This document shows positions 51,142 through 60,078 of a stretch of DNA of 64,000 bases, piece by piece. A program made the translations under genes and the position numbers. The stretch lies in the NCBI RefSeq assembly GCF_000718005.1, contig NZ_JODV01000002.1. One strand, 5' to 3'. The notes beneath the pieces are model-generated. The model had not been told where the DNA came from. It did not search any database and saw only the letters and a program-made list of their open reading frames with translations. Within the stretch, counting starts at the first letter, position 1, and the number at the start of each line of letters is the position of its first letter. The DNA comes from Actinoalloteichus_B caeruleus (GTDB taxonomy: Bacteria > Actinomycetota > Actinomycetes > Mycobacteriales > Pseudonocardiaceae).

Positions 51142-52766
51142 ACCCGGGCCTCCGCACCCGCGAGGGCGTCCCGCACCTCGGAGACGGTCAGCCAGGGTTG
51201 CGGGCTGAGCACCTTCGCCACCTGCGGCGCGAACGCCGGGGAGGCGACCACCACGTCGGCGGTCGGCCCGTCCGCCACGATCTCGCCCTCGGCGAGGACC
51301 ACGACCCGGTCGGACACCCCGGCGACGAACTCGACGTCGTGGGTGGCCAGCAGCACGGCCCTGCCCTCCGAGGCCAACTCCCGCACCAGGTCGCCGAAAC
51401 TGGCCTTGGCGTGGTAGTCCAGCCCTCGGGTGGGTTCGTCCAGCAGCACGACGGCGGGCGCGGCGGTCAGCTGCACGGCCAACACCAGGGACAACCGTTG
51501 TCCCTCCGACAGGTCCCTCGGGTGCCTTTCTGGTCGGATGCCCGGGGTCAACCGGTCGAGCAGCCGCCGACAGGTCCCCTCGGGGACCTCGGACTCCCGG
51601 TCGGCCTGCTCGCACTCCTCGGCCACCGTCTCCAGGTACAGCAGGTCGCCCGGGGTCTGCGGCACCAGGCCCACCAGCGCCCGCGCCTCGGCGGCGCTGA
51701 CCTTCGCCGGGTCCGTGCCGTCGACGGAGACGGTGCCTCCCTGACGTGGCCCGGAACCCTGGAGCGCCCACAGCAGTGAGGACTTCCCGGAACCGTTGCG
51801 CCCCATCAAAGCCACCACCGCCCCCGGGGCCAACTCGACCGACACCTCCCGGACGGCGGGGACCCGGCCGTAGCGGACGACCACCCGCCGCGCCACCAGC
51901 CTCGGCCGGTCACCCACGCCCACGGCGGCCCGACCCCGGGCCGGCCGCGGCCGCTCCCGCAGCTGGTCCCGCAGCCCGGCCGCCCGCCGTCGGGCGTCCC
52001 GCACCGACAGCGGCAGCGGACGCCAACCGGCGAGCCTGCCCAGTTCCACCACGGGCGGGGCGACGGAGGAGACGTCGAGGATCTCCGGCGGCGCGCCGGC
52101 GAGCACCGAGCCGTCCCCGGGCAGGTGAACCAGCCGGTCCGCGTACTGCACGATCCGTTCCATCCGGTGCTCCGCCGCGACCACGGTCACCCCGAGGTCG
52201 TGCACCAGCCGGGTGATGGCCGCCAACACGTCCTCGGCGGCGGTCGGGTCGAGCGCCGAGGTGGGCTCGTCGAGCACCAGCACGGCGGGGTGGGCGGTGA
52301 GGACCGCCCCGATCGCCACCCGCTGCTGCTGGCCACCGGAGAGCGTGCGCAGGGGACGCCGTCGCAGCTCGGCGATCCCCAGCAGGTCCAGCGTCTCCTC
52401 GACCCGCTTGCGCATCACCTCCGGCGGGACCCCGAGCTGCTCCATCGTGTAGGCGAGCTCGTCCTCGACGGTGTCCGTGACGAAACCCGCCAGCGGGTCC
52501 TGCCCCACCCGCCCCACGAGGTGCGCGAACTCCCGGGGTGGTCGGCTCGCGGTGGACACGCCACCCACCCGCACCTCCCCGTGCAGGTGCCCGCCGGTGA
52601 AATGGGGCACCAGGCCGTTGATCGCACCGAGCAGGGTGGACTTCCCGGAGCCCGTGCGGCCCACCACCAGGCACAGCTCCCCCTCGCCGACGGTGAGTTC
52701 CACGTCGCGGAGCGCGGGCCCGGGAGCCTCGGGGTAGTGGACCGTGACCCGGTCGAACTCGATCAT
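51138..52766 (-). CDS. ECF transporter ATPase, two fused nucleotide-binding domains (EcfA-EcfA')
   Basis: 542 residues. Domain 1: Walker A GRTGSGKST (36-44), signature LSGGQQQRVAIG, Walker B VLVLDEPTSALD, switch His in AAEHRMERI. Domain 2: Walker A GRNGSGKSS (about 321-329), signature LSEGQRLSLVLA, Walker B VVLLDEPTRGLD and ATHDVEF. Fusion of both ECF ATPases in one chain is common in actinobacteria. The second signature has Glu in place of Gly, a mild asymmetry. The ATG overlaps the EcfT stop by one base (TGATG) and has GAGAGGA upstream. Confidence 0.95.
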   Translation of the reverse strand: MIEFDRVTVHYPEAPGPALRDVELTVGEGELCLVVGRTGSGKSTLLGAINGLVPHFTGGHLHGEVRVGGVSTASRPPREFAHLVGRVGQDPLAGFVTDTVEDELAYTMEQLGVPPEVMRKRVEETLDLLGIAELRRRPLRTLSGGQQQRVAIGAVLTAHPAVLVLDEPTSALDPTAAEDVLAAITRLVHDLGVTVVAAEHRMERIVQYADRLVHLPGDGSVLAGAPPEILDVSSVAPPVVELGRLAGWRPLPLSVRDARRRAAGLRDQLRERPRPARGRAAVGVGDRPRLVARRVVVRYGRVPAVREVSVELAPGAVVALMGRNGSGKSSLLWALQGSGPRQGGTVSVDGTDPAKVSAAEARALVGLVPQTPGDLLYLETVAEECEQADRESEVPEGTCRRLLDRLTPGIRPERHPRDLSEGQRLSLVLAVQLTAAPAVVLLDEPTRGLDYHAKASFGDLVRELASEGRAVLLATHDVEFVAGVSDRVVVLAEGEIVADGPTADVVVASPAFAPQVAKVLSPQPWLTVSEVRDALAGAEARV

Positions 52767-53995
52767 CAGGGTGTCGTCCTCTCGTGGGTGGCCGACGGTG
52801 GCACTGGCTGCCGCACGTCCCCTCCCGGTGTCCTCCGCCCGGCCAGGGCGGGAGCCCCGCTGCCAGCCGGTCGGTGCTCGTCGGGGTCGCCGGGCGAGGG
52901 CGACGACAGCTCCGGCGGCGGCGCCAGCCACGCCGGCAGCACCCCGACCAGGACGGCCAGCGAGGGCAACAACGCCAGCTCCGGCCAGGCCAACGGGTTC
53001 AGCGACGGGTACAGGTTCGCCGCGTCGACCTGGCTGGTCAGGTAGAGCAGGCCGCCGGCGCCGACCCCGCAGCAGATGACGAGGACCTCCCCGAGCCGCC
53101 ACCGGTCCGGGCGGTGCACGCTGCGCCGCACCTGCCGGCCGCCCCACAGCAGACCGGCGGCCGCCACCGCCGCGCCGGCCACCAGCATCGGCAACCCCAA
53201 CTGGCGGGGGGTCGACCCGTCCATCAGCCCGTACACCCCGACGCACACCCCGACCAGGCCGCCGAGCACCAGCACCCCGGTCACCAGCCGGGCCCGGCGG
53301 GACAGCGCCCCGACCCGGCCGTACCCCCGGGAGTCCATCGCGGCGGCCAGGGCCAGCGAACGGTCCATCGCGTCCGCGAGCACCGGGATGACGATGCCCC
53401 GCAACGCCCGCATCCCCCGCTGGCGGCCACCCCGCAGCCGCCGCGCCCGCCGTACCCGGAGCACGCTCTCCACCAGTTGCGGAGCCACCGAGAGGGCGAC
53501 CACGACGGCCGAACCCACCTGGTACAGGGCGCCAGGGACCGCCTTCAGCAGCCTTTTGGGGTTGGCCAGGGCGTTGGCCGCCCCGATGCAGACCACCATG
53601 GTGGCCAACCGCAGCCCGTCGTAGAAGCCGCCGAGCAGCTGTTCCACCGCCACCGGCCCGAACAGGCGGATGCCGGCCGCCCACGCGGGTAGGGGGATCT
53701 CGGGCAGGGTGAAGAGGATGTGATCTCCCTGCCCGCCACCGAAGATCACCCGGAACAGCACCCGGGAGAACACGATGAACGCGCCCAGCAGCAGGTACAG
53801 CCGGAACGCCAACGCCCACGGCGCGTCACCCCGCCGGCGGGCCACCACGAGCCCGGCGACGGCGATGATCAGGACCAGCAGCAGCGGGTTCGTCGTCCGG
53901 CTGGCCGCGGTGGCCAGCCCGAGAGCCCACAGCCACCACGCTCCCGGGTGCAGCGTCCTCGGGAGCCGGCGTCGATCGGGGAACCCGAGCGTCAC
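52766..53995 (-). CDS. ECF transporter transmembrane component EcfT
   Basis: 409 residues. N-terminal LHPGAWWLWALGLATAASRT opens a domain of about six to eight helices (LLLVLIIAVAGLVVARR, LAFRLYLLLGAFIVFSRVLF and others). The coupling helices carry the EcfT Ala-Arg-Gly type motifs: VRRARRLRGGRQRG and AAAMDSRGYGR. These contact the ATPases. The C-terminal ~50 residues are a Pro-rich tail. The GTG overlaps the stop of the upstream beta-domain gene (GTGA). Confidence 0.92.
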   Translation of the reverse strand: MTLGFPDRRRLPRTLHPGAWWLWALGLATAASRTTNPLLLVLIIAVAGLVVARRRGDAPWALAFRLYLLLGAFIVFSRVLFRVIFGGGQGDHILFTLPEIPLPAWAAGIRLFGPVAVEQLLGGFYDGLRLATMVVCIGAANALANPKRLLKAVPGALYQVGSAVVVALSVAPQLVESVLRVRRARRLRGGRQRGMRALRGIVIPVLADAMDRSLALAAAMDSRGYGRVGALSRRARLVTGVLVLGGLVGVCVGVYGLMDGSTPRQLGLPMLVAGAAVAAAGLLWGGRQVRRSVHRPDRWRLGEVLVICCGVGAGGLLYLTSQVDAANLYPSLNPLAWPELALLPSLAVLVGVLPAWLAPPPELSSPSPGDPDEHRPAGSGAPALAGRRTPGGDVRQPVPPSATHERTTP

Positions 53996-55026
53996 TGGTG
54001 GTGCTGTTCGGCGCGTCGTCGCCGTACCGCCGTCGCCGTGCCCGCCGCCACGATGACCACCACGGCGGCCAGCCCCAACAGGGTCGCCGGTGGGATCCCC
54101 GAGGAGGCGCCGGTGTCGGCCCGGTCGGCCAGCGGGTCGGGGTATCCGGGATCCGCACCCGCCGGGGAGCCGGGCGGTCCCGGTGACGCCGAGGCACCGG
54201 CCACGGACGAGGTGGCGCCGGCCCCGGCGGAGGGCTCGGAGCTGGGCTCGGTGGAGCCCGACGGGGTCGCCGTCCCCGACCGCGACGGGGATCCGGGTTC
54301 GGGCGATGGTTCGAACTCGAAGACCGTTCCGGTGCGTTCGGCCCCGCTCGGGGCCTCCTCGGTGCCGCCGTGGGCGCCTCCCTGCTCGGCCGGCGGCCGT
54401 ACGGGACGCTCCGGCTCCGGCTCCTGCGGTGGCGGGGCGGGCTGGTCGGGAGCCGGAGGCGGCGGTGGGGGCGCGGCCGGACGCCGAGGAGCCACCCGGG
54501 GCGGCGGGTTCGTGGTCTCGGTGCGGTTCAACGAGAACGACCAGCCCTCGAAGCTTCCCAGCGGAGGTTTGCGGTTCATGACCCCCCACTGGCTGTACTC
54601 CCAGGCCCCGCCGTTGGGTGAGTGCCAGTAGGACCAGTAGGCGGTGGCAGGGGGCGTGTCGATGCACGGTTCGGCCTCGGGGACCGGCAGGCCCTCGATC
54701 CGGCAGATGAAGGCCTCGCCCCACCGGTTCGTCCCGGTGATGTTGATCCCGGCGTTGCGGAGCGCGGCGTGACCGGTGGCCTGGTCGCCGTGTGCGCAGC
54801 GGATGATCGTCTGCCCACCGAGTTCCTGGAAGTCGATGACCACGGTGACCCCGTTGGCGTCGGGGCAGTAGCCGGCGGAGCCGGACGTCGGGGCGACCGA
54901 CGTCGGTCGCGGACCGGTGGACTCCCCGTGGGCCACCACCGCCGCCGGCCCGACGGTCAGACCGACCGACAGCGCGACGGCGAGCGCGACGGCGGCCGGG
55001 CTCCGACGAAGTGGGCGTCGTCCCAT
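53992..55026 (-). CDS. Membrane-anchored protein with transcobalamin-like beta domain (DUF4430-like)
   Basis: 344 residues. A signal peptide (1-33) leads into a domain of about 115 residues: YCPDANGVTVVIDFQELGG, then GHAALRNAGINITGTNRWGE, AFICRIEGLP, and TAYWSYWHSPNGGAWEYSQW. The WG..I.(S)I-N-G..YW pattern is that of the C-terminal beta domain of transcobalamin/intrinsic factor (DUF4430). Four Cys (54, 77, 108, 121) could make two disulfides. A Pro/Glu/Ser-rich stalk follows, then a C-terminal helix and basic tail, but no clear sortase motif. It is a close paralogue of the N-terminal domain of the next upstream gene. Probably a second cobalamin-binding surface protein. Confidence 0.8.
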   Translation of the reverse strand: MGRRPLRRSPAAVALAVALSVGLTVGPAAVVAHGESTGPRPTSVAPTSGSAGYCPDANGVTVVIDFQELGGQTIIRCAHGDQATGHAALRNAGINITGTNRWGEAFICRIEGLPVPEAEPCIDTPPATAYWSYWHSPNGGAWEYSQWGVMNRKPPLGSFEGWSFSLNRTETTNPPPRVAPRRPAAPPPPPPAPDQPAPPPQEPEPERPVRPPAEQGGAHGGTEEAPSGAERTGTVFEFEPSPEPGSPSRSGTATPSGSTEPSSEPSAGAGATSSVAGASASPGPPGSPAGADPGYPDPLADRADTGASSGIPPATLLGLAAVVVIVAAGTATAVRRRRAEQHHQ

Positions 55027-56990
55027 CAGCTGCTCCCGATCCGTCGGCGGGACATCCACAGGAGCGCGGCACCGCCGAGCAGCAGGGCCCCCAGCAACGC
55101 CACGGCGACCCCGACGTCGGCACCGGTCCTGGCCAGCGGTGGCGGGGACTTCGGGTCGACCCCGGCGGGGTCGACGGGCGGGGGAGCGGTACCGGTGGGC
55201 TGAGAGGTGACCGGCTCCGAGGACGTCGGGGCCGGCGAGGAACCGGGCGGTGGCGTGTGCGAGGTTCCCGGTGCCGACGGCGTCGTCGGCTGCGAGGTGC
55301 TCGGGGGCGGAGGTCCCGGCTCCTCCTTCCCCGATTCACCCAGCGGGACCTTCGCCAACGCGAGCACGGCCTGGGCGGTGGCCCGCCGCCACTGGTCGCG
55401 GGCCATGTCGGTCACGCCGTCGGCGACGGCGGACGCGAAGGAGCCCGGGTTGTAGGCGATCGCGCCACGGTCGGCCGAGGCCGCACCCGCGTTCCCCTCG
55501 GTCAACTGGAGTTCGGCGACGTAGTCGGCCGCCTCGTCGGCGGCGTCCCGCAGGCCGGCGGCGGCCAACGCCTGCCCCGCCAATCCGCTGCTGTTCGTGT
55601 TCGACCCGGCCGTGGGGCCGGACCCCCCGAAGGAACCATCGTCCCGTTGCACCGAGGCCAGCCATCCCGCACCCCTGGCCGCGGCCGCACCGGCGTGCTC
55701 GGCGCCCGCCTCGTCGGCGGCCAACAGCGCCTGCACCGCCATCGCGGTGGAGTCCGGGTCGAGGACCGCGTCCGGGGAGGAGTCGCAGGACGCCGACGGT
55801 GTGCCGAACAGTTCGGGTGACAGCCGGAACCCACCGGAGGAACACTGCTGGCGGATGAGGAAGTCCACGGCGGACTGCGGGACCCCGCCGCTGCGGGCCA
55901 GGCCGATCACGCCGAGGGACTGCCCGAAGGTGTTGGACTGGTCGGCCGTCCCCTGGTCCTTCAACCGCCCCTCCTGGACCCCCGCATCCGGGCCGGCGAT
56001 CAGGTCCAACGTCTCCCGGCGCATGTCGTGGCCGCCGAAGTCGGTGGGGTCCCGGTCGGCGGCGACGGCCGCGACCAGGATTTTCGCGGTGGCGCCCGCG
56101 ACGCGCACACCGGGCACTCCCCAGTCGTCGTGGCTGTTGTAGGAGCGGACGTTCGCGGCCACGGCGTCGGCCGCCTCCTCGACCGCGGCGGGGTCGGCGT
56201 TCGTGGCCGCGAGGGCCAGCAGCGCGTCGATCGTCAGTCCCCAGTCGGCCCCGACGAACCCGGGCATCCGACCGTCGACCAGTTCCTCCGCCAGCCACCG
56301 GCCGGCCGCCACCGCCTGCCCCCGGTGCGGGTTGGGTGGCGGGGCGTCCAGTGCGCCGGCGACGTCCGAGGCGGCCGTGTGCCCCGGGACCGGCGTCCCC
56401 GTCGCCGTGGGCGGGGTCGGGGTCGGTTCGGTGGGCTCCTCCACCACGACCGGGCGTACCGGGTCGAGCCGTGGGGGCGGGTTGTCGTCGAAGTCGCGGT
56501 CGAGGGCGAAGGACCAGCCTTCGAAGCTGCCGGGTGGTGGGGTGCGGAAGGTGGCGCCGTGGCTGCTGTACTCCCAGTCGCCGCCGTTGGGGGCGTGCCA
56601 GTAGGACCAGTAGGCGTGGGCGGGCGGGGTGTCGACGCAGTCCTCGGTGTCGGGGGTGGGCAGTCCGTTGATGCGGCAGATGAAGGACTTGCCCCAGCGG
56701 TCGGTCCCGGTGACCTCGAAGCCGGCGTTCTCGAGGGCGTCGAGGCCGGTCTCCTGGGGGCCGGGGGCGCAGGCGACGAGGGGGTCGGCGGTGGAGAGTT
56801 CCTGGAAGTCGACGATGACGGTGACGCCGTCGTCGTCGGGGCAGTGACCGGGGGTGGCCGGCGCCACCACCTCGACCGACGTCACCGTGGGAGCGGTCGG
56901 CGGCGGAGCCGGTGTCGCGACGGCGGTACCACCGCCGACGAGCAGGGTGACGGCGGCGGCCGACACCCGGAGGAGACGGAACCTGGACAT
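55026..56990 (-). CDS. Cell-wall-anchored transcobalamin-like protein: beta domain plus alpha/alpha toroid
   Basis: 654 residues. Signal peptide 1-27; beta domain about 48-165 with four Cys (50, 74, 105, 118) and the motif TDRWGKSFICRINGLP ... HAYWSYWHAPNGGDWE; a short linker; then about residues 215-540 of helical repeats of the prenyltransferase/squalene-cyclase toroid type (WGLTIDALLALAATNADP, DSTAMAVQALLAADEAG, GWLASVQRDDGSFGGSG, GAIAYNPGSFASAV). A Pro/Ser/Thr stalk ends in LARTG (619-623), a hydrophobic helix and MSRRRIGSS, a class E sortase (LAxTG) anchor. Human intrinsic factor and transcobalamin combine the same two folds in reverse order. First gene after a cobalamin riboswitch, so I infer B12 capture. 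Confidence 0.85.
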   Translation of the reverse strand: MSRFRLLRVSAAAVTLLVGGGTAVATPAPPPTAPTVTSVEVVAPATPGHCPDDDGVTVIVDFQELSTADPLVACAPGPQETGLDALENAGFEVTGTDRWGKSFICRINGLPTPDTEDCVDTPPAHAYWSYWHAPNGGDWEYSSHGATFRTPPPGSFEGWSFALDRDFDDNPPPRLDPVRPVVVEEPTEPTPTPPTATGTPVPGHTAASDVAGALDAPPPNPHRGQAVAAGRWLAEELVDGRMPGFVGADWGLTIDALLALAATNADPAAVEEAADAVAANVRSYNSHDDWGVPGVRVAGATAKILVAAVAADRDPTDFGGHDMRRETLDLIAGPDAGVQEGRLKDQGTADQSNTFGQSLGVIGLARSGGVPQSAVDFLIRQQCSSGGFRLSPELFGTPSASCDSSPDAVLDPDSTAMAVQALLAADEAGAEHAGAAAARGAGWLASVQRDDGSFGGSGPTAGSNTNSSGLAGQALAAAGLRDAADEAADYVAELQLTEGNAGAASADRGAIAYNPGSFASAVADGVTDMARDQWRRATAQAVLALAKVPLGESGKEEPGPPPPSTSQPTTPSAPGTSHTPPPGSSPAPTSSEPVTSQPTGTAPPPVDPAGVDPKSPPPLARTGADVGVAVALLGALLLGGAALLWMSRRRIGSS

Positions 56991-57134
56991 CGATGGCACC
57001 TCTGGCGGTCGGGGAAGCCCGGCCGCCCGGCCGCCGCCCCGCGAGCCGGCCACCCGAGGTGGACCGGCGGTCGGAGGTGCCCGCGCGTGAGGGCTCCGTC
57101 CTGCAATCCTCGGCAGTTCGTGAGCGAGCGACCG

Positions 57135-57265
57135 GTGTCCGAGCGGGCATTCCGACTCGTGGCGGGCTCGTTCCACACGGTCCCGTCACACACGGCTGCG
57201 GGTCAGCGCCGGATTCGCACCGGCTTCCCCCGCTGGGGCCACCTGTTCAGTTGTGTCGCGCGGTC
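57135..57265 (-). ncRNA. Cobalamin (B12) riboswitch
   Basis: Read on the minus strand, CAGGTGGCCCCAGCGG is followed by GGGAAGCCGGTGCGAATCC and GGCGCTGACCCGCAGCCGT, the conserved core of the cobalamin aptamer (GGGAA..GGTG..A.TCC....C.G.CCCGC..C.GT), and downstream GAGTCGGAATGCCCGC fits the actinobacterial form of the B12 box. The aptamer ends about 145 bases before the ATG at 56990. Binding of adenosylcobalamin should shut off the five-gene operon. A possible -10 box TAGCGT lies at 57303-57308. Ends are approximate. Confidence 0.9.
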
Positions 57266-57404
57266 GGCGCCTCGCCCACCGTCGTCGAGATCGAACCCTG
57301 CCACGCTATCCAGCCGGAGATCACCTGATCGAGGGCTGCTCGCCAGCTGTTACCCGAGCGTGACTGGAGGTCAGTGGTTCGGGTGGTCGAGGACGAGTCC
57401 GTGA

Positions 57405-58256
57405 TCAGGCCGGGACCAGGTTCTGCCGCTGCCGGCCCAACCCGTCGATCTCCAACTCGACCACGTCACCCGCCCGCAGGTAGGGGAACCGCCCGGACAG
57501 GGCCACGCCCTGCGGGGTGCCCGTGTTGATGACGTCGCCCGGTTCGAGCGCGAGGTACTGGCTCAGGTGCCACACCAGGTAGGCGGGGGTGAAGATCATG
57601 TCCGACGTGGATGAGTCCTGTCGGGGCTCCCCGTTCACCCAGGAACGCAAGCCCAGCGAGGAGGGGTCCGGGACCTCGTCCGCCGGGACGAGCCAGGGCC
57701 CCAACGGGTTGAACGTGCGGCAGCACTTCCCCTTGGACCACTGCCCACCCGAGTCCTCGAGCTGGTAGGTCCGCTCGGACACGTCGTTGGAGACGGTGTA
57801 GCCGGCGATGTGGGCCGCGGCGTCCTCGGGGGACTCCAGGTAGGCGGCCTGCCGGCCGATCACCACCGCCAGCTCCACCTCCCAGTCCGTCCGCTCCGCA
57901 CCACGGGGGATCTCCACGTCGTCGAAGGGCCCCACCACGGTGTTCGGCGTCTTCAGGAAGATGATCGGCTGCTCGGGCGGCGCGGCCCCGGACTCGGCGG
58001 CGTGCGCCGCGTAGTTCTGCCCAACGCAGATCACCGACTGCGGGCGTACGACGGGCGCCCCGACCCGCAGCCCGTCGGCGTCCAGCACGGGCAGTTCCCC
58101 GGCCCGCAACGCCGACCTGACCCGGCCCAGCCCGCCCGAGGAGAGGAAGGCGCCGTCGATGTCGGCGGTCACCGGGGACAGGTCGTAGGTGGTGCCGTCG
58201 TCGGCGCGAACGGCGGGACGTTCGGCGCCCACCGGGCCGAGGCGGAGCAGTCTCAT
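57405..58256 (-). CDS. Fumarylacetoacetate hydrolase-family protein
   Basis: 283 residues. A small N-terminal domain is followed by the FAH fold: VICVGQNYAAHAAE, IIFLKTPNTVVGP, DWEVELAVVIG with metal-binding Glu residues, GYTVSNDVSERTYQ, KCCRTFNPLGPWLV and LALEPGDVINTGTPQGVAL. Members hydrolyse or decarboxylate dicarbonyl acids in aromatic catabolism (isomerase/decarboxylase HpaG type, or oxaloacetate decarboxylase-like). No catabolic partners lie nearby. The ATG at 58256 has AGGGAGAG upstream. It ends about 100 bases before the B12 operon promoter region. Confidence 0.92.
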   Translation of the reverse strand: MRLLRLGPVGAERPAVRADDGTTYDLSPVTADIDGAFLSSGGLGRVRSALRAGELPVLDADGLRVGAPVVRPQSVICVGQNYAAHAAESGAAPPEQPIIFLKTPNTVVGPFDDVEIPRGAERTDWEVELAVVIGRQAAYLESPEDAAAHIAGYTVSNDVSERTYQLEDSGGQWSKGKCCRTFNPLGPWLVPADEVPDPSSLGLRSWVNGEPRQDSSTSDMIFTPAYLVWHLSQYLALEPGDVINTGTPQGVALSGRFPYLRAGDVVELEIDGLGRQRQNLVPA

Positions 58257-59100
58257 CCGGAACTCTCCCTGGTTCGACGTGGAGGGGCACGGCCGCTCAC
58301 CACGAACACCCCGCGGAACCACAGCCGGTGCGCCGAGTGTATTGCCGCCGGTGGCGCCGATCCGGGCCGCAACTGGCCACGGGAGCCGGTCGCCTGGCGC
58401 CACCGGGGTCGGGTGCCGGGACGGCCCGGGCGTCCGGACGGGTACGGGCCCTGGTCCGCGCGGGCACCAGGGGTCCTCCCGAGACCCGGCCCCCCTTCCC
58501 GCCTGGTGGGCACGCGTCGGGGATCGGGCGGCTCCACCTCAGGGATGTGTGATGCTTCGGGGAGGAGCACCGGGGGGGGCGGGGGACGTGGACGCTCGGG
58601 CACGAGGACGCCGTGGCGCGGCCAGGGGCGTCGCGTGCTGGTGGTCACGGCGCCGATGCCCCACCTGGTGGTGCGCGACCCGCCAGTCCCGTTCGCCGAC
58701 CTCCGGCCAAGACGGATCGCCCCACGGCGCGGGCCGGAGCAGGCCACCCTCGACCTCGCGCGTCTCGCCTCGGGACGTCCGAGGATGACCTCGGCCCTCG
58801 GCGCTCGGCGTCGGGGTCGGCCCTCGGCGTCGGCGCTCCGCCGGGGGCCGACGAGACCCGGCCCGTCCGGTGTTCCGCCCCAACCACGCGCGACCCGCCC
58901 TGATCCCGCACCGGATCATTCGGTGCCGACAGGACGTGGGACGTGCTCCGCGCGGCTGGTCACGTCGCGCCGCGTCGTGCCGCCGTACCGAGCAGCCGAA
59001 GGGTGAAGATGCGCTTACCGACCTCCTGCCGTCATGTCCGCACCGGGCACTCCACCGAACGGGCGGCCCTCCGGGCTCCCCTGTCGCCGGCGGTGGCGTC
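58257..59100. other. 844-base region without a recognised gene
   Basis: Several long frames cross this stretch on both strands, all Arg/Pro/Gly-rich. A frame in phase with the CadD-like gene extends back to 58870 but has no signal or homology. Short repeats of the CTCGGCGTCGG kind occur near 58797-58845. I see no RNA element. Confidence 0.4.
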
Positions 59101-59697
59101 GTGAACCTGGGTCTCGTCGGTCAGGCGGTGGGGCTGTTCGTCGTCACGAACATCGACGACATCGTGGTGATCGCGTTGTTCTTCGCCCAGGGCGCGGGAC
59201 GTTCCGGTACCACCCGCACCATCCTCCTCGGCCAGTACCTCGGCTTCTGCGGCATCCTGATCGTCTCGGTCGCCGCCGCGCTCGGTGCCACCCTCCTGCC
59301 CGACCAGGCGGTGCCCTACCTCGGACTCCTCCCGCTCCTCCTGGGCGTCAGGGCGGCGGTGGAGGTGTGGCTGCACCGGGACGACTCGGAGGAGGAGAGG
59401 GCCACCGCCCGGACCGGCCCCACCCTCCTGGCGGTGACGGCGGTGACCTTCGCCAACGGTGGGGACAACATCGGTGTCTACGTGCCCGTCTTCGCCACGG
59501 CGGGGGTCGGTGGGACGAGCGTCCACATCGTCGTCTCCCTCGTCCTGTTGGCCCTGTTGGTCCTGACCGGTCGTCACCTGGCCACCCGCCCGACCGTCGC
59601 CAGGGCGTTGGCCCGGTGGGGCCACATCCTGATGCCGGTCGTCCTGATCGCCGTCGGACTGGTCATCCTCGTCGAGGGCGGGGCCTTCGGCTTGTAG
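59101..59697 (+). CDS. CadD-like cadmium resistance transporter
   Basis: 198 residues with six hydrophobic helices. FVVTNIDDIVVIALFFAQ near the start is the CadD family signature with acidic residues in the first helix; TFANGGDNIGVYVPVF is the second half's matching motif, indicating an internal repeat of three helices; GHILMPVVLIAVGLVILVEG ends the protein. It may export Cd2+ or another cation. The GTG at 59101 has no good ribosome site, so the start is uncertain, but the conserved region begins about ten residues later. Confidence 0.88.
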   Translation: MNLGLVGQAVGLFVVTNIDDIVVIALFFAQGAGRSGTTRTILLGQYLGFCGILIVSVAAALGATLLPDQAVPYLGLLPLLLGVRAAVEVWLHRDDSEEERATARTGPTLLAVTAVTFANGGDNIGVYVPVFATAGVGGTSVHIVVSLVLLALLVLTGRHLATRPTVARALARWGHILMPVVLIAVGLVILVEGGAFGL

Positions 59698-60078
59698 GGC
59701 GTCGTCGGGAGGACCGCGGCGGGGACCGCACGGCATCCACTCGCCGGCCAGCGCCCCACCCGCCGACCCGTCGCGCCCGCACCCGGCGAACTCGACAGGC
59801 CCGCCGTGCCGCCGTGGCCGGACGATCACGTCACGTGGGCCGGTGACGACCAGCGGGACCCGCTCGTCCAGCTACCCCGGTGGTTCAGCGCACCCGTCCG
59901 GCGAGTGCGCGCGCCGTAGGAAGGGCGTGCCGGGGTCAGCGGACCGGACCCGGTGCCGTCCGGAGCGAGCCTGTTGGGACGCGTCCGTGCCGGTCAGCGG
60001 CGTCCCTGCCCACCCCGCACCCGTTGGGGGCGCCGCACGGGGGCGGGAGACAGGGAAGCGACGACCTCGATTCCGGCT
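59698..60078. other. Gap after the CadD-like gene
   Basis: No gene or element recognised in this 381-base stretch; it lies between convergent CadD-like and dead carboxylesterase genes. Confidence 0.45.

Noticed and set aside
54000..54150. Sortase motif in the shorter beta-domain protein
   Set aside because: The nearest match (RADTG) does not fit LPxTG or LAxTG; I treat it as membrane-anchored by its C-terminal helix.
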